A stretch of DNA of 64,000 nt, taken from assembly GCF_002903165.1 (NCBI RefSeq), contig NZ_PPSK01000001.1, positions 248,001-312,000 on the forward strand, written 5' to 3'. Positions 9,515 through 19,029 of this stretch are shown piece after piece. Below the pieces are notes generated by a model. It worked only from the letters and a program-made list of their open reading frames with translations. It had not been told where the DNA came from and did no database searches. The first letter of the stretch is position 1. Each line of letters starts with the position of its first letter. Made by a program: the position numbers and the translations under genes. This stretch comes from Halopseudomonas oceani. GTDB taxonomy: Bacteria > Pseudomonadota > Gammaproteobacteria > Pseudomonadales > Pseudomonadaceae.

Positions 9515-10573
9515 ATGCACAGCAGCGCTGAATCCACCCGCCAACCCTCGCCCATGGGCCGTTTTGAACGCTACCTGACGCTTTGGGTGGCCCTCTGCAT
9601 TGCCCTCGGCACGCTGCTCGGCGTGCTGCTGCCAGCCCCCATGCAGGCACTGGGCTCGCTCAGTGTGGCCAACGTCAACCTGCCGGTCGGCCTGCTGATC
9701 TGGGTGATGATCATCCCGATGCTGATGAAGGTCGACTTTGCCGCGCTCGGCGAAGTGAGGCAGCAAACCCGCGGTATTGCCATCACCTTGCTGGTCAACT
9801 GGGCGATCAAGCCGTTCTCGATGGCGCTGTTTGCCTGGCTGTTCATCCGCCAGTTGTTTGCTGGCTGGCTGCCCGCCGAGCAACTGGATCATTATGTCGC
9901 CGGTCTGATCCTGCTGGGTGCTGCGCCCTGCACGGCGATGGTGTTTGTCTGGAGCAACCTGTGCCGCGGCAACCCGCAATTCACCCTGAGTCAGGTGGCG
10001 CTGAACGATGCGGTGATGGTGATCGCGTTTGCGCCGATTGTCGCGCTGCTGCTCGGCGTCAGCGATATCGTCGTGCCCTGGGATACCCTGCTGCTGTCGG
10101 TCGGCTTGTATATCGTGCTGCCGCTGGCCATTGCCCAGACCGCACGCTATCTGCTGCTGCACCGCAGCAAGGCGGCCCTGGAGCAGGCGCTGAGCGCCAT
10201 TGCACCCTTGTCGATGGGCGCGCTGCTGGCGACCCTGGTGCTGCTGTTCTCGTTTCAGGGCGAGGCGCTGGTGCAGCAACCGCTGGTGATTGCCCTGCTG
10301 GCCATCCCGATTCTGCTGCAAACGCTGTTTATCGCCGCGCTCGGCTATGGTCTGAACCGCCGCTTCGGGGTACGCCACGAGGTGGCCGCACCCTCTACCC
10401 TGATTGGCGCCTCCAACTTCTTCGAACTGGCGGTTGCGGTGGCCATCGCCCTGTATGGATTCAACTCCGGTGCGGCACTGGCGACGGTCGTTGGCGTGCT
10501 GATTGAAGTACCATTGATGCTCTGGTTGGTCAGTATGATCAACCGCAGCCGCCCTTGGTACGAATCCCGCTGA
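9515..10573 (+). CDS. acr3: Acr3-type arsenite efflux transporter
   Basis: 352 residues with about ten hydrophobic helices. This is the Acr3 (BART superfamily) arsenite permease, not the larger ArsB. The conserved cysteine lies in LLGAAPCTAMVFVWS and the conserved glutamate in SNFFELAVAVAIALYG, both required in characterised Acr3 proteins. It exports As(III) using the proton gradient. It is divergent from arsR across about 95 bp holding the operator and is followed after 18 bp by ppiC. No arsenate reductase gene is visible nearby, so arsenite must come from uptake or from a reductase elsewhere. Confidence 0.95.
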   Translation: MHSSAESTRQPSPMGRFERYLTLWVALCIALGTLLGVLLPAPMQALGSLSVANVNLPVGLLIWVMIIPMLMKVDFAALGEVRQQTRGIAITLLVNWAIKPFSMALFAWLFIRQLFAGWLPAEQLDHYVAGLILLGAAPCTAMVFVWSNLCRGNPQFTLSQVALNDAVMVIAFAPIVALLLGVSDIVVPWDTLLLSVGLYIVLPLAIAQTARYLLLHRSKAALEQALSAIAPLSMGALLATLVLLFSFQGEALVQQPLVIALLAIPILLQTLFIAALGYGLNRRFGVRHEVAAPSTLIGASNFFELAVAVAIALYGFNSGAALATVVGVLIEVPLMLWLVSMINRSRPWYESR

Positions 10574-10591
10574 ACCCGAGAGGAACCCGTC

Positions 10592-10870
10592 ATGCCCGTC
10601 GCCATGGCCCGCCATATTTTGGTCAAGACCGAAGCCGAAGCCGCCGCGCTGAAGAAACGCATCGCCGCCGGCGAAGCCTTCGATGTGCTGGCAAAGAAGT
10701 ACTCGACCTGCCCGTCAAAAAAGCGCGGCGGTGATCTGGGTGAAGTACGGCCGGGTCAGATGGTCCGCGCCATCGACCAGATCATCTTCAAGAAAGCGCT
10801 GAAAGTGGTGCACGGCCCGGTAAAGAGCCAGTTCGGCTACCACCTGGTGCAGGTGTTCTATCGCGACTGA
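10592..10870 (+). CDS. ppiC: Peptidyl-prolyl cis-trans isomerase C (parvulin)
   Basis: 92 residues, one bare parvulin domain with no signal peptide, so cytoplasmic. Typical motifs are ARHILVKTEAEA at the N-terminus, FDVLAKKYSTCPSKKRGGDLG in the centre and VKSQFGYHLVQVFYRD at the end. It accelerates isomerisation of Xaa-Pro bonds. GAGAGGAA provides a ribosome site. It follows acr3 by 18 bp and may be cotranscribed, though no arsenic role is implied. Its 3' end overlaps the convergent XRE regulator by 13 bp. Confidence 0.93.
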   Translation: MPVAMARHILVKTEAEAAALKKRIAAGEAFDVLAKKYSTCPSKKRGGDLGEVRPGQMVRAIDQIIFKKALKVVHGPVKSQFGYHLVQVFYRD

Positions 10871-11472
10871 GCGTTGCTGCCCGGCGGGTAGTAAATCAGG
10901 TTGTGAAACACCGCCGGCACGCTACCCCGATTGCGATAACCATGCGGCTGGTCCGCCGCAAAGCGCACCGCCTCACCCTCGTTCAGCGGCTGCCAGGCGC
11001 CCTGCACCAGCAGCTCCACAGCGCCGCGCACCACCATCACATGCTCGACCACGCCCGGCCTGTGCGGCTCTGACAGCCGCTCGTAACCCGGCAACAGGGT
11101 CAACTCGAACAGCTCAAAGCCGTAGCGTGCATCAAACGGAAACAACGGCGCGATCAACATGGCATCGGCGGCCGGCCGCTGGCGCAGAGCGTCGGCGCTG
11201 CGCAGGGTCACACCGCTCTGTTCGGCCGCCGGCGGCTCCAGAAAGCTGGACAGTGAAGCACCAAAGCCCGAGGCAATCTTCCACAGGGTGGCCACCGTCG
11301 GGCTCGACTCACCGCGCTCGATCTGCCCCAGCATTGCCTTGCTGACACCACACTCGCTGGCAGCGCGGTCCAGGCTCCAGCCGCGGTCATTGCGCAACTG
11401 CCTGAGGGTAACGGCAAGGTACTGGTTGATTTCCTGCATCAAGGGTCCGGTCGGTTGGGGGCAGCACAGCAT
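10858..11472 (-). CDS. XRE-cupin transcriptional regulator (SutR/YdcN-like)
   Basis: 204 residues from the ATG at 11472, which has AAGGA 7 nt upstream; a second ATG at 11439 would give 193 residues. The N-terminal XRE helix-turn-helix covers about 22-80 (RQLRNDRGWSLDRAASECGV, SKAMLGQIERGESSPTVATLWKI in two runs). A C-terminal cupin follows (about 120-200; HRPGVVEHVMVVRGAVELL, HGYRNRGSVPAVFHNLIYYP). Domain order and the divergent BenE-type gene match the E. coli ydcN (sutR)-ydcO arrangement. The cupin presumably binds a small effector, which I cannot name. Two matching inverted 16-bp sites lie just upstream. Confidence 0.88.
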   Translation of the reverse strand: MLCCPQPTGPLMQEINQYLAVTLRQLRNDRGWSLDRAASECGVSKAMLGQIERGESSPTVATLWKIASGFGASLSSFLEPPAAEQSGVTLRSADALRQRPAADAMLIAPLFPFDARYGFELFELTLLPGYERLSEPHRPGVVEHVMVVRGAVELLVQGAWQPLNEGEAVRFAADQPHGYRNRGSVPAVFHNLIYYPPGSNAQSR

Positions 11473-11486
11473 AGCAATTTCCTTTT

Positions 11487-11538
11487 GTGCGTTATAGCGC
11501 ACAGTGCTAGGATCGGCCAACCGTGCGCTATAACGCAC
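11487..11538. promoter_or_regulatory. Paired inverted operators between the XRE regulator and benE
   Basis: GTGCGTTATAGCGCAC (11487-11502) and GTGCGCTATAACGCAC (11523-11538) are exact reverse complements of each other and each is nearly palindromic. Their centres are 36 bp apart. They sit in the spacer between divergent genes, which suggests two dimers of the XRE-cupin regulator. TATAAC inside the second copy could be the benE -10. Confidence 0.75.
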
Positions 11539-11562
11539 ATACCGCCGATTGAGGATCGCCAC

Positions 11563-12723
11563 ATGCTGAAGGCCTGGTTCAACCCATCCCACATTGCCGC
11601 CGGCTTTATCGCCGTGCTGGTGGGCTATACCAGCTCGGCCGTGATCATCTTCCAGGCCGCCGAGGCCGCTGGCGCCTCGCCGGAGCAGATCAGCTCCTGG
11701 CTGTGGGCATTGGGCATCGGCATGGCGGTCACCAGTATCGGCCTGTCGCTGCGCTTTCGCGCGCCGGTACTGATCGCCTGGAGTACGCCAGGCGGCGCGC
11801 TGCTGGCTACTGGGCTGCCCGGTTTCAGCCTGAACGAGGCCATCGGCGTGTTCCTGTTCAACGCTGCGCTGATCACCCTCTGCGGCCTGCTTGGCTGGTT
11901 CGACCGCATCATGCGCCTGGTGCCCGCATCACTGGCCGGCGCCATGCTGGCCGGCGTACTGTTGCCCTTCGGGCTCAACCTGTTTGGCGCACTGCAGGAG
12001 CAAACCCTGCTGGTCGGTGTGATGCTGGCCTGCTACCTGGCCGGAAAGCTGCTGCTCCCGCGCTACGTGATTCCGCTGACCCTACTGGTCGGCGTGCTGG
12101 TTGCCGCCTTGGCCGGGCAACTGCATCTGGAGCAGCTCGAGTGGTCACTGGCTCAGCCGGTCTGGACGACCCCCGCACTGTCGATTCCGGCACTGCTCGG
12201 GGTCGGCATCCCGCTGTTTATCGTCACCATGGCCTCGCAGAACGTGCCGGGTATGGCCGTGCTGCGCGCCAACGGCTATCAGCTGCCCGCCTCGCCGCTG
12301 ATGACCACCACCGGGATCACCGGTCTGCTGCTGGCACCCTTTGGCGGCTACACCTTCAACCTCGCGGCAATCAGCGCCGCCATCTGCGCTGGCAAGGATG
12401 CGGACGCCGACCCGAGCCAGCGTTTTCGGGCCAGTGCCTGGGGCGGGTTCTTCTATCTACTGACCGGTCTGTTCGGCGCGACCGTCGCCAGTCTGTTCGC
12501 CGCCTTCCCGCAGGCGCTGGTGATGGCGATTGCCGGACTGGCGTTGCTAGGCACCATCGGCAACGCGCTGGCTACCGCACTGCACGACGACCAGCAGCGC
12601 GAAGCGGCGTTTCTGACCTTTCTGGTGACCGCATCAGGACTGGCGCTATGGGGCATTGGCAGCGCCTTCTGGGGGCTCTTGCTCGGCCTGCTGGTACTGC
12701 GATTGTACCGTCGCCACGGCTGA
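11563..12723 (+). CDS. benE: BenE-family benzoate/H+ symporter-type transporter
   Basis: 386 residues from the ATG at 11563, with about 11-12 hydrophobic helices. The family pattern is clear: GYTSSAVIIFQAAEAAG in helix 1, PVLIAWSTPGGALLA, MASQNVPGMAVLRANGY, and GGYTFNLAAISAAICAG. Characterised BenE imports benzoate with protons, but no benABCD genes are nearby and the divergent XRE-cupin regulator is the YdcN/YdcO arrangement, so the substrate here is open. GAGGA lies upstream of the start. The stop is 9 bp from the convergent DUF1003 gene. Confidence 0.9.
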   Translation: MLKAWFNPSHIAAGFIAVLVGYTSSAVIIFQAAEAAGASPEQISSWLWALGIGMAVTSIGLSLRFRAPVLIAWSTPGGALLATGLPGFSLNEAIGVFLFNAALITLCGLLGWFDRIMRLVPASLAGAMLAGVLLPFGLNLFGALQEQTLLVGVMLACYLAGKLLLPRYVIPLTLLVGVLVAALAGQLHLEQLEWSLAQPVWTTPALSIPALLGVGIPLFIVTMASQNVPGMAVLRANGYQLPASPLMTTTGITGLLLAPFGGYTFNLAAISAAICAGKDADADPSQRFRASAWGGFFYLLTGLFGATVASLFAAFPQALVMAIAGLALLGTIGNALATALHDDQQREAAFLTFLVTASGLALWGIGSAFWGLLLGLLVLRLYRRHG

Positions 12724-12732
12724 ATACGGCGC

Positions 12733-13278
12733 TCAACGGCGGTCGCAGATGCCACTGTGGATTTCGCTGGTCAGGGTCTCGATCCGCTGGCTGAGTTGGT
12801 GCACCGTTTCGGTCAACCGGGTGTTCTGCTCCATCAACTGCAACAGGTGCTCGGTCTGCTCGGCAGCGTGAGCGGCGCGTTGCTCACTGGCCTCGGCCAG
12901 CGCTTCGCGGTGCAGCGCATCGGCCTGCGCCGAGGCCTTGTCCCGGTCAGCCTGGCGGGTCTGCGCCAGCAGAATCAGCGGCGCGGCATAGGCCGCCTGC
13001 AGACTGAACGCCAGGTTCAGCAGAATGAACGGGTAGCGGTCGAAGCTGACCAGGTCAGTCACGTTGATGGTAATCCACAGGCCGACAATCAAGGTCTGCG
13101 CAATCAGGAACACCGGGGTGCCGAAGAAGCGAGCAAAGGCTTCGGCGCGCAGGGCAAACCAGCCATCGCCGAACACCGAGTCAAGATGCATATTCGGGCG
13201 GTGGAAACGGAAATGGTGCGTGGCGGGCTTGCCTGTCGCCGCTACGGATTCGGTCTTGCCTTGCTCAGACTTAGTCAT
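12733..13278 (-). CDS. DUF1003 membrane protein
   Basis: 181 residues from the ATG at 13278, preceded by AGGAGTGAG. The DUF1003 core covers about residues 40-110: FGDGWFALRAEAFARFFGTP, then two hydrophobic helices (VFLIAQTLIVGLWITINV and FILLNLAFSLQAAYAAPLIL) joined by DLVSFDRYP, then the family signature LLAQTRQADRDK. A long amphipathic C-terminal coiled coil (about 110-175) follows. The function of DUF1003 is unknown. It starts 32 bp after the modE stop on the same strand and may be read through from modE. Confidence 0.88.
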   Translation of the reverse strand: MTKSEQGKTESVAATGKPATHHFRFHRPNMHLDSVFGDGWFALRAEAFARFFGTPVFLIAQTLIVGLWITINVTDLVSFDRYPFILLNLAFSLQAAYAAPLILLAQTRQADRDKASAQADALHREALAEASEQRAAHAAEQTEHLLQLMEQNTRLTETVHQLSQRIETLTSEIHSGICDRR

Positions 13279-13310
13279 CAACTCACTCCTTGGCCAACGG
13301 GATACAGGCA

Positions 13311-14072
13311 CTATAGTGCGCAGAGGATAATCTGTTCAGGGTCAATCCACAGGCTTATCGATTCGCCAAGCCCCGGCACAGCCGGATCACCCACCAGCGA
13401 CGCCACCAGCAGCACGCCACCGGCCAGCTCTGCCTCCAGCGCCAGTTGGTCACCAACCTGCTCACGGCCCACCACCGTGCCGGTCAGTCGGTTACCAGGC
13501 ATCACGTCGCCCGCCAGCTTCACCCACGGCGCCTTGATCAGGGCAAACACCTCTGCGCCAGGACGCAACCCTAGCCGCTCACTGCTACTGCGGGTAATCA
13601 CCGCGGCCAGACACTGGCCACCATCCAGCTCCAACTCGACCCGGTCATTAAGTCCCTCAGGGTGCAGCGCGGCGACCCGGGCAAACAGCTGATTACGCGC
13701 GCTGGTGCGCAGGCGCAGCCGGTTCATGACCTGCAGGTAGGGATCAAGACTGTCGTCTTCGCTGAGCCGCGCCAGAAAAGCCGCGTGTTCCTGCTGATAG
13801 CGGCGAAAGGCGGCCACCAGTTGCTCACCAGCCGCCGTCAGCCGGGTGCCGCCACCGCCGCGCCCACCCACCGAACGCGCCACCAACGGACTGCCCGACG
13901 CCTTGTTCATCGCATCGACCGCATCCCAGGCGGTCTTGTAGCTCATGCCGGCGGCGCTCGCCGCCTTGCTGATCGAACCGGTCTCAGCAATGCAGACCAG
14001 CAATTCGATGCGATCCTGCCCCGCCAGCGGTCGACCCTGATGGGAGAACCAGACCTGTCCTTCGAGTTTCAT
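13311..14072 (-). CDS. modE: Molybdate-responsive regulator ModE
   Basis: 253 residues. The N-terminal LysR-like winged helix (about 15-110; IAETGSISKAASAAGMSYKT, then AWDAVDAMN) is followed by tandem MOP/TOBE domains that bind molybdate (about 125-250; SARNQLFARVAAL and PGNRLTGTVVGREQVGDQLALEAEL). Molybdate-bound ModE dimers repress modABC. It is divergent from modA, with a ModE-type inverted repeat between them. The start is the ATG at 14072 where homology begins. Confidence 0.94.
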   Translation of the reverse strand: MKLEGQVWFSHQGRPLAGQDRIELLVCIAETGSISKAASAAGMSYKTAWDAVDAMNKASGSPLVARSVGGRGGGGTRLTAAGEQLVAAFRRYQQEHAAFLARLSEDDSLDPYLQVMNRLRLRTSARNQLFARVAALHPEGLNDRVELELDGGQCLAAVITRSSSERLGLRPGAEVFALIKAPWVKLAGDVMPGNRLTGTVVGREQVGDQLALEAELAGGVLLVASLVGDPAVPGLGESISLWIDPEQIILCAL

Positions 14073-14088
14073 TGCACACTACCCCATA

Positions 14089-14893
<805 letters not shown>

Positions 14894-14895
14894 GC

Positions 14896-15591
14896 GTGAG
14901 CCTGCCGTTCGACGCCGCCGACCTCGCCGCTGTCTGGCTTACGCTCAAACTGGCAGCCCTGACCACTGCACTATTGCTGCTGGTTGGCACCCCGCTGGCC
15001 TGGTGGCTGGCGCATACCCGCTCTCGGTTGAAGGGGCCAATCAGCGCGCTGGTGGCCCTGCCGCTGGTACTGCCGCCGACGGTGATCGGCTTCTACCTGC
15101 TGGTCGCGATGGGGCCGAGCGGTCCGATTGGCGCACTAACCGAGCAACTAGGGCTGGGCACTCTGGCATTCAGCTTCAGTGGCCTGGTCATCGGCTCGGT
15201 ATGCTATTCCATGCCCTTTGTCGTGCAGCCCATTCAAAACGCCTTCGAAGCCATCGGCAAAAGGCCGCTCGAAGTGGCAGCAACCCTCGGCGCCAGCCCC
15301 CTGGACCGCTTTTTCACTGTCGCCCTGCCGCTGGCCCGCCCCGGCATCATCACCGCCAGCGTACTCGGCTTTGCCCACACCCTCGGCGAGTTTGGCGTGG
15401 TACTGATGATTGGCGGCAACATTCCCGAACGCACCCGGGTGGTCTCGGTGCAGATCTTCAACCACGTCGAGGCAATGGACTACGCCAGCGCCCACTGGCT
15501 GGCCGGCGGCGTACTGGTTTGCTCGTTTCTGATTCTGCTGCTGCTCAACCGCCGTGGTCAGCTGCGGGTGATGCCGGGGGGACAACCATGA
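14896..15591 (+). CDS. modB: Molybdate ABC transporter permease ModB
   Basis: 231 residues from a GTG start 2 bp after modA. It has five to six hydrophobic helices of the binding-protein-dependent permease fold. The cytoplasmic EAA loop that docks on ModC is visible: [20 protein letters not shown], followed by [12 protein letters not shown]. The pattern [17 protein letters not shown] near residue 160 is typical of ModB/CysTW permeases. The stop overlaps the modC start by 4 bp (ATGA), so the two are translationally coupled. Confidence 0.95.
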   Translation: MSLPFDAADLAAVWLTLKLAALTTALLLLVGTPLAWWLAHTRSRLKGPISALVALPLVLPPTVIGFYLLVAMGPSGPIGALTEQLGLGTLAFSFSGLVIGSVCYSMPFVVQPIQNAFEAIGKRPLEVAATLGASPLDRFFTVALPLARPGIITASVLGFAHTLGEFGVVLMIGGNIPERTRVVSVQIFNHVEAMDYASAHWLAGGVLVCSFLILLLLNRRGQLRVMPGGQP

Positions 15592-16664
15592 TCCGGCTGC
15601 AACTCAAACAGCGGCTGGCGGATTTCACGCTCGATCTGGACCTGACACTGCCCGCACGCGGGGTCAGTGCCATCGTCGGCCCCTCTGGCTCCGGCAAGAC
15701 CACCCTGCTGCGCTGCATCGCCGGGCTGGAACACGCAGCCGAGGCACTGGTGGAGATCAATGGCAGCTGCTGGCAGGACAGCCAGCGCAATATCTGGCTG
15801 CCGCCGCACAAACGTGCAGTCGGCTACGTGTTTCAGGAAGCCAGCCTGTTTGACCACCTCAATGTGCAGGACAACGTGCACTACGGTCGGCGACGCAGCC
15901 ACGCCCCGGCCAGCGAGAGTCAGACAGCGCAGATCATCGAACTGCTGGGCATTGGCCATCTACTCAAACGCGACACCGGCAGCCTGTCTGGCGGCGAGCG
16001 CCAGCGCGTCAGCATCGCCCGAGCCTTGCTCGGCAACCCGCGTCTGCTATTGATGGATGAACCGCTGACTGCCCTTGATCCGCAGCGCAAGGCCGAGATC
16101 CTGCCGTATCTGGAGCGGCTGCACGCCGAACTGGCACTTCCGCTGCTGTACGTCAGCCACTCGCCGGATGAAGTCGCCCGGCTGGCCGACCACCTGGTCT
16201 TGCTGGACAACGGGCGGCTACAAGCCAACGGCCCGTTGCATGCGCTACTGCCAAGGCTCGACCTGCCCCTGGCCCACAGCGATGACGCCCGCGTTGTGCT
16301 GGACGGCGTGGTCAATGGCTATCAGCCACACTACCAGTTGCTTAGCCTGCAACTGGCCGGTGCCCAACAACTGCAGATTATCCACAGCGCGTTGCCGCAG
16401 GGCCGCACGGTGCGGGTAGCAATACAGGCAAGGGATGTGAGTCTGGCACTGGACAAGCCGCAGCACAGCAGCATGCTGAACCTGCTGCCGGCAACCATCT
16501 GTGCTGTCGAACCCGCCAGTAGCGCTGCACAGGTGCTGATTCGGCTGGATGTGGGAGGGCAACCGCTGTTGGCCAGGGTGACCCGCTACTCGGCAGATCA
16601 GCTTGGCTTGGCAATCGGTCAGCAGCTGTGGGCGCAGATCAAAGCGGTCGCTGTACTCAGCTGA
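15588..16664 (+). CDS. modC: Molybdate ABC transporter ATP-binding protein ModC
   Basis: 358 residues. Walker A is GPSGSGKTT (about residues 30-38), the signature is [15 protein letters not shown] and Walker B is [12 protein letters not shown], with the switch histidine in [10 protein letters not shown]-terminal TOBE/MOP domain (about 285-355) marks the ModC subfamily rather than a generic ABC ATPase. It energises molybdate import through ModB. The ATG at 15588 overlaps the modB stop; the frame is open back to 14853 but that part is antisense-like noise over modA/modB. Its 3' end overlaps the convergent Mrr-like gene by 8 bp. Confidence 0.95.
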   Translation: MIRLQLKQRLADFTLDLDLTLPARGVSAIVGPSGSGKTTLLRCIAGLEHAAEALVEINGSCWQDSQRNIWLPPHKRAVGYVFQEASLFDHLNVQDNVHYGRRRSHAPASESQTAQIIELLGIGHLLKRDTGSLSGGERQRVSIARALLGNPRLLLMDEPLTALDPQRKAEILPYLERLHAELALPLLYVSHSPDEVARLADHLVLLDNGRLQANGPLHALLPRLDLPLAHSDDARVVLDGVVNGYQPHYQLLSLQLAGAQQLQIIHSALPQGRTVRVAIQARDVSLALDKPQHSSMLNLLPATICAVEPASSAAQVLIRLDVGGQPLLARVTRYSADQLGLAIGQQLWAQIKAVAVLS

Positions 16665-17322
16665 GGGCGCCGCCCTGCTTTGCCGCGCGCTGCAGCCACT
16701 GCTGCATGTGTCCGCGGTCAATCAGGCGAATCGCGTTGCGGCGGGCGAAGGCCCGCGTGTCGTTATTGATGCGGCCATTGCAGACCACAATGGTGGCTTC
16801 GGCATCCAGCGCCTGCGCTCGCTCCAGCGCATGCTGCAGCATCGCCGTTTTCAGCGTCGGGCGACGCCAGTACTCGGTCACCAGCAGCGCCCGCAGTTCA
16901 CCGCGCTGCAACATCAGTTCTGTGTCCTTCGCCGCTCCGCTAACCGATCGATAGCCTTCGCCGTGCAGAGCCAGCTCGACCAGATCATACATCTCCTGCC
17001 AGCTGAGCTGCTCCAGCAAGCATTCCGATGTTCCCTCGTGCTGCAGTCGATCCAGTCGCCGCCGACGTGACAAGCGGTTGAACAGCTCCGCCACGCCCGT
17101 GCACAGTAATGCCAGCGGCACCAACACTTGGCCGACAAGAGCAAAGCTGTGCAGCAGGGTAACCATCTCGCTGCCGCGCTGGCTGAAGGGCCGAACCGAC
17201 TGCGCTATATAGTGAAGGGCCAACCAAGTAATGATGGCCAGCAAAAAATAAAGCCACCACGGCACCACGTGCCGGGTCAGCAACACCTGCTCAAGCGGAG
17301 AAACAGTCTGACGACGAGGCAT
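16657..17322 (-). CDS. Membrane protein with degenerate Mrr-type nuclease domain
   Basis: 221 residues from the ATG at 17322, with AGGAG 6 nt upstream. Two hydrophobic helices (about 17-40 and 55-80) precede a cytoplasmic restriction-endonuclease-like domain (about 100-215: [73 protein letters not shown]). The fold and the ending match Mrr_cat domains. Where active members have a QxK strand (VQCK-like), this protein has VTEY, so the catalytic lysine appears lost. Function unknown; I infer a non-cleaving relative. Confidence 0.7.
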   Translation of the reverse strand: MPRRQTVSPLEQVLLTRHVVPWWLYFLLAIITWLALHYIAQSVRPFSQRGSEMVTLLHSFALVGQVLVPLALLCTGVAELFNRLSRRRRLDRLQHEGTSECLLEQLSWQEMYDLVELALHGEGYRSVSGAAKDTELMLQRGELRALLVTEYWRRPTLKTAMLQHALERAQALDAEATIVVCNGRINNDTRAFARRNAIRLIDRGHMQQWLQRAAKQGGALS

Positions 17323-17395
17323 CCTTGACTCCTGAAAGATGGCTCCATGCCACCTCAACGAAACGATAGCTGCTGCAACCGATCAGGTAAAGGCG

Positions 17396-17707
17396 TTACC
17401 GACCCAGGCTGCGCTGAGCCAGAATAGCGTCCAGCAGACCGGGGAAACGCGCATCCAGATCAGCCCGGCGCAACGAATTCATATGAGTTGTGCCGACACT
17501 TTTGGTCATTACCAGACCAGCGTCACGCAGTACCCGAAAATGATGCGACATGCTCGACTTCGGGCGGCCCCCATCCAGTTCGCCGCAACTGGCTTCAGCA
17601 ACGTTGGCCAGGCGCTGAACGATTTCCAGCCGCACCGGATCGCTCAAGGCGTACAGCACGCGTTCAAGAATCAGCTCACTGGCAGGCGGGTGTTTGAAGG
17701 GTCTCAT
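17396..17707 (-). CDS. ArsR/HTH-20-type transcriptional regulator next to xenA
   Basis: 103 residues, one winged-helix domain. Motifs are LERVLYALSDPVRLEIVQRL at the N-terminus and SSMSHHFRVLRDAGLVMTK as recognition helix and wing. There is no ELCVCDL metal site, only an isolated Cys in ASCGELDG, so it is probably not an arsenic or metal sensor. It is divergent from xenA across about 98 bp, and control of xenA is the natural inference. Regulators of this type beside old yellow enzymes often respond to electrophiles or quinones, but nothing here shows the ligand. Confidence 0.88.
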   Translation of the reverse strand: MRPFKHPPASELILERVLYALSDPVRLEIVQRLANVAEASCGELDGGRPKSSMSHHFRVLRDAGLVMTKSVGTTHMNSLRRADLDARFPGLLDAILAQRSLGR

Positions 17708-17746
17708 ACCACCCGATGATACACAGAGGTTTACTTCCGATCTATA

Positions 17747-17764
17747 GTTCCAATATTATCGAAC
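17747..17764. promoter_or_regulatory. Candidate operator between the ArsR-type gene and xenA
   Basis: GTTCCAATATTATCGAAC has perfect GTTC/GAAC ends and a partly symmetrical AT-rich centre (12 of 18 positions symmetrical). It is the best dyad in the divergent spacer, 42 bp before the xenA start. Tentative. Confidence 0.35.
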
Positions 17765-17805
17765 AATTGAATAAACACATTCTCCCACGCTGCCGGAGGT
17801 CATCC

Positions 17806-18894
17806 ATGTCAGCCCTGTTTCAACCTTTTACCCTCAAGAACATTTCCCTGCGCAACCGCATCGCGGTACCGCCAATGTGTCAGTATTCGGCCACCGACGG
17901 CCTGGTCAACGAATGGCATGTCGCCAACTACACCGGCATGGCCCGGGGCGGCGCCGGACTGGTCATCGTCGAGGCCACCGCCGTTTCGCCGGAAGGCCGC
18001 ATCACCCCCGGCTGCGCCGGTATCTGGAACGATCAACTGGCCGAGGCCTTCGTTCCGGTCGTGCGCGGCATCAAGGCCAATGGCGCGGTGCCGGGCATCC
18101 AGATTGCCCACGCCGGTCGCAAGGCCAGCGCCAACCGCCCGTGGGAAGGCGACGACCACATCCCCAATGAGGCCGCCAACGGTTGGCAGACTATCGCACC
18201 GTCGGCCATTCCCTTCGGTGCACATTTGCCGAAAGTACCTGAGGCCATGAGCCTGCAGGACATCGAGCGGGTCAAGGCGGACTTCGTTGCCGCCGCCCGC
18301 CGCGCCCTGGCGGTCGGCTTCGAGTGGCTGGAGCTGCACTTCGCCCACGGCTATCTGGCCCAGAGCTTCTTTTCACCGCACGCCAATCAGCGCACCGACG
18401 CCTACGGCGGCAGCGCCGACAACCGCGGTCGCTTCCTGCTGGAAACCCTGGCGGCCGTGCGTGAGGTCTGGCCAGAGCATCTGCCACTGACCATCCGCTT
18501 TGGCGTCATCGAGTTCGACGGCAACGACGAACAGACCATGGCCGAATCGATCGATCTGACCCGCCGCTTCAAGGCGTCAGGTATGGACATGATGAGCGTC
18601 AGCATGGGCTTCAACACCCCGACCGCGCAGATTCCCTGGGCACCGGCATTTATGGGCCCGATTGCCAAACGGGTTCGTGATGAAGCCAGCGTACCGGTCT
18701 CCTCGGCATGGGGCTTTGGCGAGCCGCATATCGCCGAGAAGGCGGTAGAGGACGGCCAACTGGATCTGGTCATGGTCGGCAAGGCCCATCTGGCCAACCC
18801 GCACTGGGCCTACCACGCCGCCCGCGAGCTGAAGGTCGAGCGCCCCTCCTGGGTCCTGCCAGCGCCCTACGCCCACTGGCTGGAGCGCTATTAA
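17806..18894 (+). CDS. xenA: Old yellow enzyme XenA-type NAD(P)H:flavin oxidoreductase
   Basis: 362 residues from the ATG at 17806 with a strong GGAGG site. The sequence follows Pseudomonas XenA closely: MSALFQPFTLKN, RIAVPPMCQYSA (the FMN-site cysteine of the YqjM/XenA class), IQIAHAGRKAS, ELHFAHGYLAQSFFSP, SAWGFGEP and the end LPAPYAHWLERY. It is an FMN TIM-barrel enzyme that reduces activated alkenes and nitro compounds with NAD(P)H. The upstream frame extends to 17716 but crosses the divergent promoter. It is followed by a flavin reductase-like gene after 135 bp. Confidence 0.94.
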   Translation: MSALFQPFTLKNISLRNRIAVPPMCQYSATDGLVNEWHVANYTGMARGGAGLVIVEATAVSPEGRITPGCAGIWNDQLAEAFVPVVRGIKANGAVPGIQIAHAGRKASANRPWEGDDHIPNEAANGWQTIAPSAIPFGAHLPKVPEAMSLQDIERVKADFVAAARRALAVGFEWLELHFAHGYLAQSFFSPHANQRTDAYGGSADNRGRFLLETLAAVREVWPEHLPLTIRFGVIEFDGNDEQTMAESIDLTRRFKASGMDMMSVSMGFNTPTAQIPWAPAFMGPIAKRVRDEASVPVSSAWGFGEPHIAEKAVEDGQLDLVMVGKAHLANPHWAYHAARELKVERPSWVLPAPYAHWLERY

Positions 18895-19029
18895 GGAAAG
18901 CGTTGGCCAAATCCGCATGCTCTCTGCGAGGGCGTGTAGCATTGAGCCGTGTCTCCCTCGCCCCTTGCGCGCGCCGCTTCGGCGCGCTGCAATGGAGAGC
19001 AGCCAATCACGCAACCGGATGGGAACAGC

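Noticed and set aside
9437..10615. 392-residue minus-strand frame across acr3
   Set aside because: Antisense, Gln/His-rich and without similarity.
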